Below, in pieces: positions 53,718-62,728 of a DNA stretch of 64,000 nt. Numbering within the stretch: the stretch's first letter is position 1; every line of letters begins with the position of its first letter. Below the pieces are notes generated by a model that was given only the letters and a program-made list of their open reading frames with translations, had not been told where the DNA came from and ran no database searches. Source of the DNA: Methylobacterium sp. J-076. GTDB lineage: Bacteria; Pseudomonadota; Alphaproteobacteria; Rhizobiales; Beijerinckiaceae. Where the stretch lies: positions 26,453-90,452 of the forward strand of contig NZ_JAKSXW010000074.1 in NCBI RefSeq assembly GCF_022829405.1, given 5' to 3'. Made by a program: the position numbers and the translations under genes.

Positions 53718-54718
53718 GCCGCGCAGGCCCCGGCGAGGTGGCAGCCGGGGCCGCCGGCCTCCTCGATCTGCAGGGTGGCGTGCCCGATGCCGAACCGCGC
53801 CCGCAGGCCCTCGGCCGTCTCCGCGAGGAAGCCGTTGCCGGGGTGCCCCTCGCCCATCACCAGATGGGCGGTGAGGGCGACGCTGGTGGTGCTCATCGGC
53901 CAGATGTGCAGGTCGTGCAGGTCCGCGACGCCCGGCCGCCCGCGGAGGAAGGCCTCCACCGCGTCCGGGGAGATCTGCGGCGGTACGGCGTCCAGGGACA
54001 TGGCCACGCTGTCGCGCAGCAGGCCCCAGGTCGCCCAGACCACGAGGGCCGCCACCACGAGGCTCACCGCCGGGTCGATCCATTCCAGCCCCGTCGCCCA
54101 GATGGCGAGGCCCGCCAGCACCACCCCCGCCGACACCGCCGCGTCGGCGGCCATGTGCAGGAACGCCCCGCGGATGTTGATGTCGTCCTTGGCACCGCTG
54201 GCGAAGAGCCATGCCGTCAGCCCGTTCACGAGGATGCCGATGGCGGCCACGACCATCACCGTCCCACCCGCCACGGGCTCCGGGTGGATGAGGCGCAGGA
54301 TCGCCTCCCACATCACCGCGCCCATGGCGATGAGCAGGAAGACCGCGTTGAACAGGGCGGCGAGGATCGAGGAACCCCGCAGCCCGTAGGTGAAGCGGGC
54401 CGTCCGCTGCCGCCGCACGAGGACCGAGGCGACCCAGGCGGCCACGAGGCCGAGCACGTCCGACAGGTTGTGGCCAGCATCGGCCACCAGGGACATGGCG
54501 TTGGCGGCGTAGCCGTAGCCCGCCTCGACCCCGACGAAGACCGTGTTGAGGGCGATGCCGAGCGCGAAGGCCGTGCCGAAATGCTTGGGCGCATGGGTGT
54601 GGCCGCCGTGCCCGTGGCCGCCATGACTGTGGCCACCGTGGTCGTGGCTGCCGTGATCGTGGCCGCCATGCGCGTGATCGTGTCCGGCCAAGGGCCCCTC
54701 CCCATCGTCCCTGAGCAT
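53714..54718 (-). CDS. cation diffusion facilitator (Zn/Co/Cd efflux, CDF family)
   Basis: A 334-residue inner-membrane metal:H+ antiporter with six helices. The N-terminus is a His-rich tail ([17 protein letters not shown]..., about residues 13-44), probably metal-binding. Transport-site acids are seen in [16 protein letters not shown] (TM2) and [13 protein letters not shown] (TM5). C-terminal cytoplasmic domain from residue 240. Start at ATG 54718; an upstream ATG at 54796 would add 26 residues. Inserted between maf and aroE. Confidence 0.9.
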   Translation of the reverse strand: MLRDDGEGPLAGHDHAHGGHDHGSHDHGGHSHGGHGHGGHTHAPKHFGTAFALGIALNTVFVGVEAGYGYAANAMSLVADAGHNLSDVLGLVAAWVASVLVRRQRTARFTYGLRGSSILAALFNAVFLLIAMGAVMWEAILRLIHPEPVAGGTVMVVAAIGILVNGLTAWLFASGAKDDINIRGAFLHMAADAAVSAGVVLAGLAIWATGLEWIDPAVSLVVAALVVWATWGLLRDSVAMSLDAVPPQISPDAVEAFLRGRPGVADLHDLHIWPMSTTSVALTAHLVMGEGHPGNGFLAETAEGLRARFGIGHATLQIEEAGGPGCHLAGACAA

Positions 54719-54813
54719 CTTCCGCCGAAATCGTGGCCGGTTCGGCGCGGGAAGATGCGGCCGCGTCGATGAACCCGGGCACCTCCGGCGATCCATGGAT
54801 CGCAGGCGGCGCC

Positions 54814-55425
54814 CTAGAATCCCAGGAGCCCCCCCGCCCGCAGGCGGGCGAGCAGCGGCAGCAGCGGAAGGCCGAGCACCGTGCTGTGGTCGCCCTCAAC
54901 CGCCTCGAACAGGTGGATGCCGGGCCCTTCGAGCTGGTAGCCGCCGACGCTCGTGCAGACCCGCGCCTCTCCCGCGCAAGCGAGATAGGCCGCGATCCCC
55001 TCCGCTGCGAGGGGGCGCATCGTCATCCGCGCCGTCTCGACGAACAGGTCGACCCGCCCGTCCCGGACCAGGGCCACGGCGGAATGCAGGCAATGGGTGC
55101 GGCCCGCCAGCCGGGCGAGGTGGCGCCGCGCGTCCTGCGCGTCGGCGGGCTTGTGGAAGACGGTGCCATCGAGGGCGAGCACCTGGTCGGCGCCGACCAC
55201 GACCCGGCCCGGATGGCGGGCGGCCACGGCCTCCGCCTTGGCCCGCGCGAGGGCGAGGGCGAGGTCCGGGGGGGCGAGGCCGTCCGAAGCCGCCTCCACG
55301 GCGCGCTCGTCCACGCCGGGCGATTCGGTGTCCACCGGCAGGGCCGCGCTTTCCAGAAGCAGCCGGCGCGTGGCGCTGGTGGAGGCGAGGAGGAGGGGCG
55401 CCGGGCCGAGCCAGGGAGAATCCAT
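54814..55425 (-). CDS. maf: Maf-family nucleoside triphosphate pyrophosphatase
   Basis: A 203-residue house-cleaning nucleotide pyrophosphatase. N-terminal LLLASTSATRRLLLESA (near 11-27) is the phosphate-binding SxSxxR motif, and GVDER and VGADQVLALDG hold metal-binding residues; GYQLEGPGIHLFEAVEGDHSTVLGLPL closes it. Substrate subclass (dTTP/UTP or m7GTP-type) is not decided. First gene of maf-CDF-aroE-coaE-small-dnaQ. Confidence 0.92.
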   Translation of the reverse strand: MDSPWLGPAPLLLASTSATRRLLLESAALPVDTESPGVDERAVEAASDGLAPPDLALALARAKAEAVAARHPGRVVVGADQVLALDGTVFHKPADAQDARRHLARLAGRTHCLHSAVALVRDGRVDLFVETARMTMRPLAAEGIAAYLACAGEARVCTSVGGYQLEGPGIHLFEAVEGDHSTVLGLPLLPLLARLRAGGLLGF

Positions 55426-55596
55426 GGCCCCAGTGTCACGGATCGCGGCGGCGCGGCAAGGGACCGATCGCGGCGAGGCGGCGGTGTGTGCGACGCGCCC
55501 CGCCGCCGGATTCGAACCGGGCGGCAGGGCTGTCGCCGGGGCCGTTACGCCACCTGACCCCTGCCGGAACAATGGCAGGAACCGGTTAGCCGAACG

Positions 55597-56220
55597 TCAA
55601 CGCGACCGGCGGGACAGGCCCGGAACGGCCTTGTCGCTGATCGTATGGCGCGCCGCCATCGCGGTGTTGATCTCCCAGAGGAGCAGGTCCGCCGCCAGCC
55701 GCAGGGCGCTATGGCCGCTCCGGCCCAGGGCCACGCGCAGCTCGACGGCCTTGGCCGCCGCGACGCTCAGCGGGTCCGTCTGGGGCGCGGGGGCCGGCGC
55801 CGGAACCAGGGCCGTGGCTTGGCTCGGGATCGGGCCGGACCACGCATGGATGTCGGTGACGTCGATGATGACGCCGCGGCCGGTCATCAGGCCGCCCTCG
55901 TCCAGGGCGTACTGGCCGCGGCACTGGAGCCATCGGATCTCGCCGTCCGCCGCGATGACCCGGAACTCGACGAGGAAGGGGCCGCCGGCCCGGGTCACGT
56001 CCAGATGGATCTGGCGCATCACCGCGCGGTCATCCTCCTGGATGTGGCCCGTCAGCTCCTCGAGATCGATGAGCTGATCGGGGTGGAATCCCTCGAGCTT
56101 CAGCATCCCGGCGGCCTCGGTGTCGAGCGACGCGAGGCGGCTGCCCACGTCGATCTCCCACATCCCGACGACGCTGGTGACCGCCAAAGTCCCCATCTGA
56201 CGGTCCAACAAAGACCCCAT
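55597..56220 (-). CDS. PAS domain protein without output domain
   Basis: A 207-residue protein with one PAS fold (residues about 15-130; VVGMWEIDVGS, FLVEFRVIAADGEIRWLQCRGQY, GVIIDVTDIHAW) and a C-terminal ~70-residue helical region (RVALGRSGHSALRLAADLLLWEIN). No kinase or GGDEF. It may be a small sensor acting by protein contact. Lies between rho and maf. Confidence 0.77.
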   Translation of the reverse strand: MGSLLDRQMGTLAVTSVVGMWEIDVGSRLASLDTEAAGMLKLEGFHPDQLIDLEELTGHIQEDDRAVMRQIHLDVTRAGGPFLVEFRVIAADGEIRWLQCRGQYALDEGGLMTGRGVIIDVTDIHAWSGPIPSQATALVPAPAPAPQTDPLSVAAAKAVELRVALGRSGHSALRLAADLLLWEINTAMAARHTISDKAVPGLSRRSR

Positions 56221-56310
56221 CGAATGCCCCTACGGATCGAACCGCGAGGCGCCAACTCTAATGAGTCCCGACCGTCGCACAAGTCATGTTTTTTGGGTCC
56301 GTACTGGACA

Positions 56311-57654
56311 CTATGTGTTCATCGAGTCGAAGAAGTCAGTGTTCGTCTTCGTCTGCCGCAGCTTATCGAGCAAGAATTCGATGGCGTCGGTGACGCCCAT
56401 CGGGTTGAGGATACGGCGCAGGACATAAGTCTTCTTGAGCGAATCCGGCGGAACCAGAAGTTCTTCCTTGCGGGTACCGGACCGCGTAATGTCGATAGCC
56501 GGGAAAATGCGCTTGTCGGAAACCTTCCGGTCGAGAATGATTTCCGAGTTTCCGGTGCCCTTGAACTCCTCGAAGATCACCTCGTCCATGCGCGACCCGG
56601 TGTCGATGAGCGCGGTGGCGATGATCGAGAGCGAGCCGCCCTCCTCGATGTTGCGGGCGGCGCCGAAGAAGCGCTTGGGCCGCTGCAGGGCGTTGGCGTC
56701 CACGCCGCCCGTGAGCACCTTGCCGGAGGACGGCACCACCGTGTTGTAGGCGCGGCCCAGCCGGGTGATCGAATCGAGCAGGATGACCACGTCGCGGCCG
56801 TGCTCCACGAGGCGCTTGGCCTTCTCGATCACCATCTCGGCGACCTGGACGTGGCGGGTGGCCGGCTCGTCGAAGGTGGAGGCGATGACCTCGCCCTTCA
56901 CCGAGCGCTGCATGTCGGTCACCTCCTCCGGGCGCTCGTCGATGAGCAGCACGATGAGGTAGCACTCGGGGTGGTTGAGGGTGATCGACTGCGCGATGTT
57001 CTGCATCAGCACGGTCTTGCCGGTGCGCGGCGGCGCCACGATCAGGGCGCGCTGGCCCTTTCCGATCGGGGCCACGATGTCGATGATCCGGGGGGAGAAG
57101 TCCTTCTTGGTCGGGTTGTCCAGCTCGAGCTTGAACCGCTTGGTGGGGAACAGCGGCGTCAGGTTGTCGAAGTGGACCTTGTGCTTGATCTTTTCCGGGT
57201 TCTCGAAATTGATCGTGTTGACCTTGAGGAGGGCGAAGTACCGCTCGCCGTCCTTCGGGCCGCGGATCGGCCCCTCGACGGTGTCACCGGTCCGCAGGCC
57301 GAAGCGGCGGATCTGGGTCGGCGAGATGTAGATGTCGTCCGGACCCGGCAGGTAGTTCGAATCGCTGGAGCGCAGGAAGCCGAAGCCGTCCTGCAGCACC
57401 TCGACGGTGCCGGCGCCGATGATCTCGACATCCTTCGAAGCGAGCTGCTTCAGGATGGCGAACATCAGCTCCTGCTTGCGCATGGTCGAGGCGTTCTCGA
57501 CCTCGACCTCCTCGGCGAAGGCCGTGAGGTCGGTCGGCGTCTTGGCCTTCAGCTCGGAGAGCTTCACCTCGCGCATGCCCGCGAGGGCGGCCACGGCGGT
57601 CTCGGCCGGCTCAACGGTCTCAAGATCGGCGAGGGCGTCGGAGTCTGTCGTCAT
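56311..57654 (-). CDS. rho: transcription termination factor Rho
   Basis: Hexameric RNA-dependent ATPase that ends transcription. 447 residues: N-terminal RNA-binding region with [17 protein letters not shown] (primary site about 60-150, with [21 protein letters not shown]), then P-loop [14 protein letters not shown] (near 200-213) and [15 protein letters not shown] (Walker B). Q-loop [13 protein letters not shown] present. Start ATG 57654 is where the family begins; the frame is open upstream. Many GC-rich hairpins here lack T-runs, which fits heavy reliance on Rho. Confidence 0.96.
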   Translation of the reverse strand: MTTDSDALADLETVEPAETAVAALAGMREVKLSELKAKTPTDLTAFAEEVEVENASTMRKQELMFAILKQLASKDVEIIGAGTVEVLQDGFGFLRSSDSNYLPGPDDIYISPTQIRRFGLRTGDTVEGPIRGPKDGERYFALLKVNTINFENPEKIKHKVHFDNLTPLFPTKRFKLELDNPTKKDFSPRIIDIVAPIGKGQRALIVAPPRTGKTVLMQNIAQSITLNHPECYLIVLLIDERPEEVTDMQRSVKGEVIASTFDEPATRHVQVAEMVIEKAKRLVEHGRDVVILLDSITRLGRAYNTVVPSSGKVLTGGVDANALQRPKRFFGAARNIEEGGSLSIIATALIDTGSRMDEVIFEEFKGTGNSEIILDRKVSDKRIFPAIDITRSGTRKEELLVPPDSLKKTYVLRRILNPMGVTDAIEFLLDKLRQTKTNTDFFDSMNT

Positions 57655-58024
57655 GGAGTGTCTTGAACCGACGAAGGGACGGGAGAGGGAGGTCGGTTTC
57701 GCGCCAAACGCCCGGGGAAGGGCTCTGGAGGGCGGGCCGCACCGCGGCGTGAGGCCCGTACATCGACTTTGGCAAACCGTCTTGGCGGGACCCTGTGTGC
57801 TCACGGGCGCGCTGTGGCGCTGACCTTATGAGGAGGGCATGGCTTGCATATCGCGTTTCCGCCGCGGGCTCAAGGGCCTCGTGCCGCCCCATGCGCCCGG
57901 GGGAGGCCTGACGGGGCGGAACCGGGCCGGCGTGCGCCCGTTCACCCTGCCGTTCACCGCGCCGCAGCGAAGGCCGCGCGGGCCCGTCCCAGGATCCCCA
58001 GCGGGATTACGAAAGCCGTTCCCG
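57655..58024. other. 370-base divergent region between rho and DUF3429 gene
   Basis: No gene. A frame of 62 codons immediately upstream of 58025 in phase with the DUF3429 gene is noncoding-like. Probably holds promoters in both directions; no clear -10/-35 pair or hairpin was recognised. Rho is usually autoregulated in its leader. Confidence 0.35.
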
Positions 58025-58528
58025 ATGCGCGATGACACCACCGGCCGGACGATCGTCACCCACGAGCCGCGCCGGATCCCCTGGCTCGACATCGTCTTCG
58101 GCTTCGGCCCCATGCTGCCGATCGCGGCGGGTGCCGCCCTGGCCTGGTGGCTCCAGGGCCAGCCCCTCGATTACCTCGTGGCCCTGTTCACCCTGCTCTA
58201 CTCCGCCTCGATCCTGTGCTTCCTGGCCGGCGTCCACCGGGGCGTCAGCTTCCGCACCGAGGGGGGCCCGCGCCTGTCGCAACTGCTGACGATGCTCGTC
58301 CTCTACGGTCTGGGCCTCGGCAGCCTGTTCGCCGCGGTGATGGGCAAGGCGGTGATCGGCCTGTCCATGCTGATCCTCGGCTACGCCCTCGTCGCCATCC
58401 TCGATCCCCTGGAGGCGCGCACGGGGGCCGTGCCCCTCGCCCATGCCCGCCTCCGGCCGATCCAGATGCCCATCGCGGTGGTGAGCCTCGCCGTCCTGCT
58501 CTGGATCAAGCTCAACGCACCCTACTGA
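58025..58528 (+). CDS. DUF3429 membrane protein
   Basis: A 167-residue protein with four or five hydrophobic helices (IVFGFGPMLPIAAGAALAWWL, LVALFTLLYSASILCFLAGV, LLTMLVLYGLGLGSLFAAVMG, VIGLSMLILGYALVAIL and a C-terminal helix). DUF3429 proteins are inner-membrane proteins of unknown role. The start at ATG 58025 is taken as it gives the usual N-terminus. Confidence 0.75.
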   Translation: MRDDTTGRTIVTHEPRRIPWLDIVFGFGPMLPIAAGAALAWWLQGQPLDYLVALFTLLYSASILCFLAGVHRGVSFRTEGGPRLSQLLTMLVLYGLGLGSLFAAVMGKAVIGLSMLILGYALVAILDPLEARTGAVPLAHARLRPIQMPIAVVSLAVLLWIKLNAPY

Positions 58529-58647
58529 CGGCGGCGCTTGCCGCTCCCCGACCGGCTGCGTTAGAGCCCGGGGGAGCGGCCGCCTGGGCCTGAACCGGAT
58601 AGCAGCGGCTCCCCCGCGGGGGCCTGCGGGAAGCGAACGATCACGCC

Positions 58648-60183
58648 ATGTCGAAGGCCGAGAGCAGGGCCGACACCCTGAAGCCCCGCCTGCCCCGGGG
58701 CTTCGTGGACCGCCGCGCCGACGAGATCGCCGCGCAGGCCCGGATGCTGGACACGATCCGCACGAGCTTCGAACTCTACGGGTTCGAGGCGCTCGAGACC
58801 CCCTTCGTTGAGTACACCGAGGCGCTCGGCAAGTTCCTGCCCGACCTCGACCGGCCGAACGCGGGGGTGTTCTCCTTCCAGGACGACGACGAGGCGTGGC
58901 TGTCGCTGCGCTACGACCTGACCGCGCCGCTGGCCCGGTTCGTGGCCGAGAACTTCGATTCGCTGCCCAAGCCCTACCGCAGCTACCGGAACGGCTACGT
59001 CTTCCGCAACGAGAAGCCGGGGCCGGGCCGCTTCCGCCAGTTCATGCAGTTCGATGCGGACATCGTCGGCGCGCCCACCGTGGCCGGGGACGCCGAGATC
59101 TGCATGCTGATGGCCGACACCCTGAACCGGCTCGGCCTCGCCGGCCAGTTCGTGGTGAAGGTCAACAACCGCAAGGTGCTCGACGGGGTGATGGAGGCCG
59201 CCGGCCTCGCCGGCCCCGACAAGGCCGCCCAGCGCCTCACCGTCCTGCGGGCCATCGACAAGCTCGACCGCCTCGGGGTCGATGGGGTCCGCGACCTGCT
59301 GGGCGCCGGCCGCAAGGACGAGAGCGGCGACTACACCAAGGGCGCGGGCCTGCCCCCCGAGGCGGCGGACCGCATCCTCGCCTACGTCTCCCTTCAGGCC
59401 GATGCGGACGAGGGCGCCGACCGGGTGGCGTTCTGGGACACATTCTTCACGGGCTGGCACGCGGCGGTGGGCGAGTCCGAGACCGGCCGCGAAGGCATCG
59501 CCGAGCTGCACGCGATGATGCGCCTGTGCGGGGCGGCGGGCTATGGCCACGACGTGATCCGCGCCGACCCGAGCGTGGTGCGCGGCCTCGAATACTACAC
59601 GGGCCCGGTCTACGAGGCCGAGCTGACCTTCCCCGTCACCAACGAGGACGGGCAGACCGTGCGCTTCGGCTCGGTGGCCGGCGGCGGGCGCTACGACGGG
59701 CTGGTGGGGCGCTTCCGCGCCGAGCCGGTGCCGGCGACGGGCTTCTCCATCGGCGTCTCGCGCCTGTTCTCGGCCCTGCAGCTGGTGAAGAGCCCGCTGC
59801 TCGCCGGCACCGAGGTGCCCGGGCCGGTGGTGGTGCTCGTCCTCGACCGGGAGAACATGGCCGACTACCAGCGCCTCGTGTCGCTCCTGCGGGCGGACGG
59901 CATCAAGGCCGAGCTCTACCTCGGCGCCGCCGGGATGAAGGCGCAGATGAAGTACGCCGACCGCCGCCGCGCCCCGGTGGCGATCATCCAGGGCTCGAAC
60001 GAGCGCGCCGCCGGCGAGGTCCAGATCAAGGACCTGATCGAGGGCGCCCGCGCCGCCGGAAACATCGCCAGCAACGCCGAGTGGAAGGCCGCCCGCCCGG
60101 CCCAGTTCTCCTGCCCGGAGACGGAGCTGGTCGCCCAGGTCCGCGCGGTGCTGACGCGGCATTTTTCGGAGGCGCGGGGCTGA
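58648..60183 (+). CDS. hisS: histidine-tRNA ligase (alphaproteobacterial type)
   Basis: Class II aminoacyl-tRNA synthetase, 511 residues, longer than the about 424 of E. coli. Motif 2 is [23 protein letters not shown] (near 126-148) and the histidine-binding motif is [17 protein letters not shown]. The anticodon-binding domain ends about residue 495. This long form belongs to the alphaproteobacterial group described to charge tRNAHis without the usual G-1. Its tRNA is not in this window. Confidence 0.95.
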   Translation: MSKAESRADTLKPRLPRGFVDRRADEIAAQARMLDTIRTSFELYGFEALETPFVEYTEALGKFLPDLDRPNAGVFSFQDDDEAWLSLRYDLTAPLARFVAENFDSLPKPYRSYRNGYVFRNEKPGPGRFRQFMQFDADIVGAPTVAGDAEICMLMADTLNRLGLAGQFVVKVNNRKVLDGVMEAAGLAGPDKAAQRLTVLRAIDKLDRLGVDGVRDLLGAGRKDESGDYTKGAGLPPEAADRILAYVSLQADADEGADRVAFWDTFFTGWHAAVGESETGREGIAELHAMMRLCGAAGYGHDVIRADPSVVRGLEYYTGPVYEAELTFPVTNEDGQTVRFGSVAGGGRYDGLVGRFRAEPVPATGFSIGVSRLFSALQLVKSPLLAGTEVPGPVVVLVLDRENMADYQRLVSLLRADGIKAELYLGAAGMKAQMKYADRRRAPVAIIQGSNERAAGEVQIKDLIEGARAAGNIASNAEWKAARPAQFSCPETELVAQVRAVLTRHFSEARG

Positions 60184-60230
60184 GGGGCGCCATCTCCTCT
60201 TGTCGCAACTGACCCATTGGATTAGCTTCG

Positions 60231-60587
60231 ATGGCGCGGGCTATCCCCGTCTGCGTCGTGGAGACACCGGAATTCCTGTCCGCCACGCGCAGGCTCATGG
60301 GGGACGAGGAACGCGCGCTGCTGGTGGATTATCTCGCTTACAATCCAACCGCAGGGGACCTGATCCAGGGGACCGGTGGTCTTCGAAAGGTGCGATGGGG
60401 CCTTGAGGCGCGCGGCAAGAGCGGCGGTGCGCGGGTGATCTACTTCTTCCACGACCCAGGGATGCCGCTCTTCGCGCTGACGGCTTACGCGAAGAGCGAA
60501 AAGGCGGACTTGAGCCAGCAGGATCGCAACGATTTCAAACGGTTGACGTCGCTGCTGGTGCAGCGCTCCAAAAGGAAGAGCCCATGA
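60231..60587 (+). CDS. RelE/HigB-type toxin of a type II toxin-antitoxin pair
   Basis: A 118-residue RelE-superfamily ribonuclease-like protein: VETPEFLSATRRL..., DYLAYNPTAGDLIQGTGGLRKVRWGLEARGKSGGARVIYFFHD and a terminal FALTAYAKSEKADLSQQDRN match HigB-2/RelE toxins that cut mRNA on the ribosome. It precedes the XRE antitoxin gene by an ATGA overlap (toxin-first, HigBA order). Between hisS and a CMD gene. Confidence 0.87.
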   Translation: MARAIPVCVVETPEFLSATRRLMGDEERALLVDYLAYNPTAGDLIQGTGGLRKVRWGLEARGKSGGARVIYFFHDPGMPLFALTAYAKSEKADLSQQDRNDFKRLTSLLVQRSKRKSP

Positions 60588-60880
60588 GCACGGTGGCCGA
60601 CAGCATCCGCCGGGGTCTCGAGCAAGCCGTCGCCTACGCGGACGGGCAGGGGGACGAACGCGATTACGGGGTCCACATTCCCGAGCGTGTGGACGTGAAA
60701 GCGATTCGCGCCAAGCTGGCCATGACGCAGGAAGAGTTCGCGGGTCGCTTCGGCTTCTCGGTGAACACCCTGCGCCATTGGGAGCAGGGATCCCGCCAAC
60801 CGGAAGGGCCGACGCGCGCGTACTTGATCGTCATCGATCGCGCCTCGCAGGCGGTCCAGCAGGCCTTGCAAGCGGTCTAA
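60584..60880 (+). CDS. XRE-family antitoxin (HigA/NadS-like)
   Basis: A 98-residue DNA-binding antitoxin: helix-turn-helix at residues 36-75 (VKAIRAKLAMTQEEFAGRFGFSVNTLRHWEQGSRQPEGP). N-terminal half (VADSIRRGLEQAVAYADGQGDERDYG) is typical of NadS/HigA-2. Overlaps the toxin gene. It likely represses the pair's own promoter just upstream of 60231. Confidence 0.87.
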   Translation: MSTVADSIRRGLEQAVAYADGQGDERDYGVHIPERVDVKAIRAKLAMTQEEFAGRFGFSVNTLRHWEQGSRQPEGPTRAYLIVIDRASQAVQQALQAV

Positions 60881-60896
60881 GCGGAGCAGCGAACCC

Positions 60897-61463
60897 ATGT
60901 CCAACGACCGGATGCCGGACCTCCTGGCCGAGAGCCTGACCGACGCGCAGCGGGAGGCCGCCGCGGCGTTCCGGGCCGAGCGGGGGGTGCCGGTGTTCGG
61001 CCCCTTCACGCCGCTCCTGCGCAGCCCCGAGATGATGCAGTGCGCCAGCCGGATGGGGCTGTACCTGCGCTACCGCAGCGCCCTGCCCCTGCGGATCAGC
61101 GAGTTCACGATCCTGGTGGTCGCCCGGGAGTGGAGCCAGCAGGTGGAGTGGCACATCCACCACCCGATCGCCCTGAAGGCCGGCGTCGCCCCCGAGACCG
61201 CGCAGGCCCTCGCGGAGGGCCGCCGCCCGGCGACGATGAGCGCCGACGAGGCGCTCGCCTACGACTTCTCGGTGGAGTTGCAGCGCCACCGCGCGGTGAG
61301 CGACCCGACCTACGCCGCCCTGGTGGCCCGGTTCAGCGAGCAGGGGGCGATCGATCTCACCGGCATCAACGGCTACTACGCCCTGCTCGCCATGACGATG
61401 AACGTCGCCCGCACGGCCCTGCCCGAGGGCGCCCCCCGCCCGCTTCCCACCCTCACGCCCTGA
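60897..61463 (+). CDS. carboxymuconolactone decarboxylase (CMD) family protein
   Basis: A 188-residue AhpD/CMD-like helical protein. The usual CXXC redox pair at the active helix is absent: the segment reads VAREWSQQVEWHIHHPIALKAGV, with Gln-Gln in place of the two Cys but keeping the HXXXA-type His. It may be a non-peroxidase CMD such as PcaC-like enzymes. Follows the antitoxin by 16 bases, but unlikely to be functionally linked. Confidence 0.8.
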   Translation: MSNDRMPDLLAESLTDAQREAAAAFRAERGVPVFGPFTPLLRSPEMMQCASRMGLYLRYRSALPLRISEFTILVVAREWSQQVEWHIHHPIALKAGVAPETAQALAEGRRPATMSADEALAYDFSVELQRHRAVSDPTYAALVARFSEQGAIDLTGINGYYALLAMTMNVARTALPEGAPRPLPTLTP

Positions 61464-61634
61464 GCACGCCCTTGGGTGGGGCCCGGGGGCAAGGTCCCTG
61501 GGACAGGCAGGCCGCCGCCCCCGCACACGGTCCCGGACCTTCCGAAACCGTCGCTCGGGGCGAGGCCCCGCTTGTGGCCGCCGCCGCTTCGGTCTAACCC
61601 CCGGCCTCCCATTCCCTCCGGCCGGACGAGAGCC

Positions 61635-62129
61635 ATGGTCGCCCAACCCCGCGCCGAGCCGGCGCGCCGCCCCGCCGACCCGAGGGTCGCCGGGGCCCGC
61701 ATCCTCGTCGTCGAGGCCCGCTACTACGACGGCCTCGCCGACGAGCTCCTGAAGGGCGCCCTCGGCGCCATCGCGGCGGCCGGCGCGCAGGCCGAGGTGG
61801 TCACCGTGCCCGGCGCCCTGGAGATCCCCGCCGCCGTGGCGATCCTCTTCGCCACCGGCGCCTACGACGCCGTGGTGACGCTGGGCTGCGTGATCCGCGG
61901 CGAGACCGGCCATTACGACATCGTCGCCGGGGAGAGCGCCCGCGCCCTGATGGACCTGTCGGTGGACCGCCGCATCCCGCTCGGCAACGGCATCCTCACC
62001 GTCGAGACCGAGGATCAGGCCTGGGCCCGCGCCCGCGTGGCCGAGATGGACAAGGGCGGCGGCGCGGCCGAGGCGGCGCTCGCGGTCCTGGCGATCAAGC
62101 GGGCGGTGGAAGGCGCGGCGACCCGATGA
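61635..62129 (+). CDS. ribH: 6,7-dimethyl-8-ribityllumazine synthase
   Basis: Penultimate riboflavin step, forming the lumazine from 5-amino-6-ribitylaminouracil and dihydroxybutanone phosphate. 164 residues: [14 protein letters not shown] (near 58-71), [21 protein letters not shown] (near 81-101; active His) and [18 protein letters not shown]. Start ATG 61635 (the frame continues upstream). Stop overlaps nusB (ATGA); ribH-nusB-thiL is a classical operon. Confidence 0.95.
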   Translation: MVAQPRAEPARRPADPRVAGARILVVEARYYDGLADELLKGALGAIAAAGAQAEVVTVPGALEIPAAVAILFATGAYDAVVTLGCVIRGETGHYDIVAGESARALMDLSVDRRIPLGNGILTVETEDQAWARARVAEMDKGGGAAEAALAVLAIKRAVEGAATR

Positions 62130-62725
62130 CCGGAGACGACATGGCCGGAGACGACAGGGCGGGAGACGACATGGCCGGTGACGACATGGCCGGCCCCGAG
62201 CAGGCGCGACACGGCAAGGCGGCCGGGGGCTCCCCCGCGTTCAACCCCCGCAGCGGCGCCCGCCTCGCGGTGGTGCAGGCGCTCTACGAGATGGACATCT
62301 CCGGCAAGGGCGTTCTCGACGCGCTGGCCGAGTTCGAGGCCCACTGGATCGGCCGCGAGGTCGACGGCATCGCGCATCCGCCCGCCGAGCCGGCGTTCTT
62401 CCGGGATCTCCTGCGCGGGGTGGTGGACGAGCAGCGGGCCATCGACCTGCAGCTCGACGGTGCCCTCAGCGAGGGCTGGCCCCTGCGGCGGATCGAGATC
62501 GTCCTGCGGGCGATCCTGCGGGCGGGCGCCTACGAGCTGATGTTCCGCCCCGACGTGCCGGCCAGGGCGGCGATCTCGCAGTACGTGGACGTCACGCACA
62601 GCTTCTACAACGCCGACGAGCCCGGCCTCGTGAACGCCGTCCTCGACCGGCTCGCCCGGCAGGTGCGGCCCGCCGAGGTGGCCGAGCGGGCGCAGACCGG
62701 CAAGCCCGGCCCGAAGCGGGCCTGA
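62126..62725 (+). CDS. nusB: transcription antitermination factor NusB
   Basis: NusB binds boxA RNA with NusE to aid rRNA antitermination. 199 residues, with the NusB fold from about residue 38 ([47 protein letters not shown] near 150-180). It is longer than usual because of an N-terminal acidic tail [21 protein letters not shown] (four AGDD(M/R) repeats, residues 1-21) encoded by 15-base tandem repeats (62126-62194), which is not part of the fold. Confidence 0.94.
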   Translation: MTGDDMAGDDRAGDDMAGDDMAGPEQARHGKAAGGSPAFNPRSGARLAVVQALYEMDISGKGVLDALAEFEAHWIGREVDGIAHPPAEPAFFRDLLRGVVDEQRAIDLQLDGALSEGWPLRRIEIVLRAILRAGAYELMFRPDVPARAAISQYVDVTHSFYNADEPGLVNAVLDRLARQVRPAEVAERAQTGKPGPKRA

Positions 62726-62728
62726 GCC

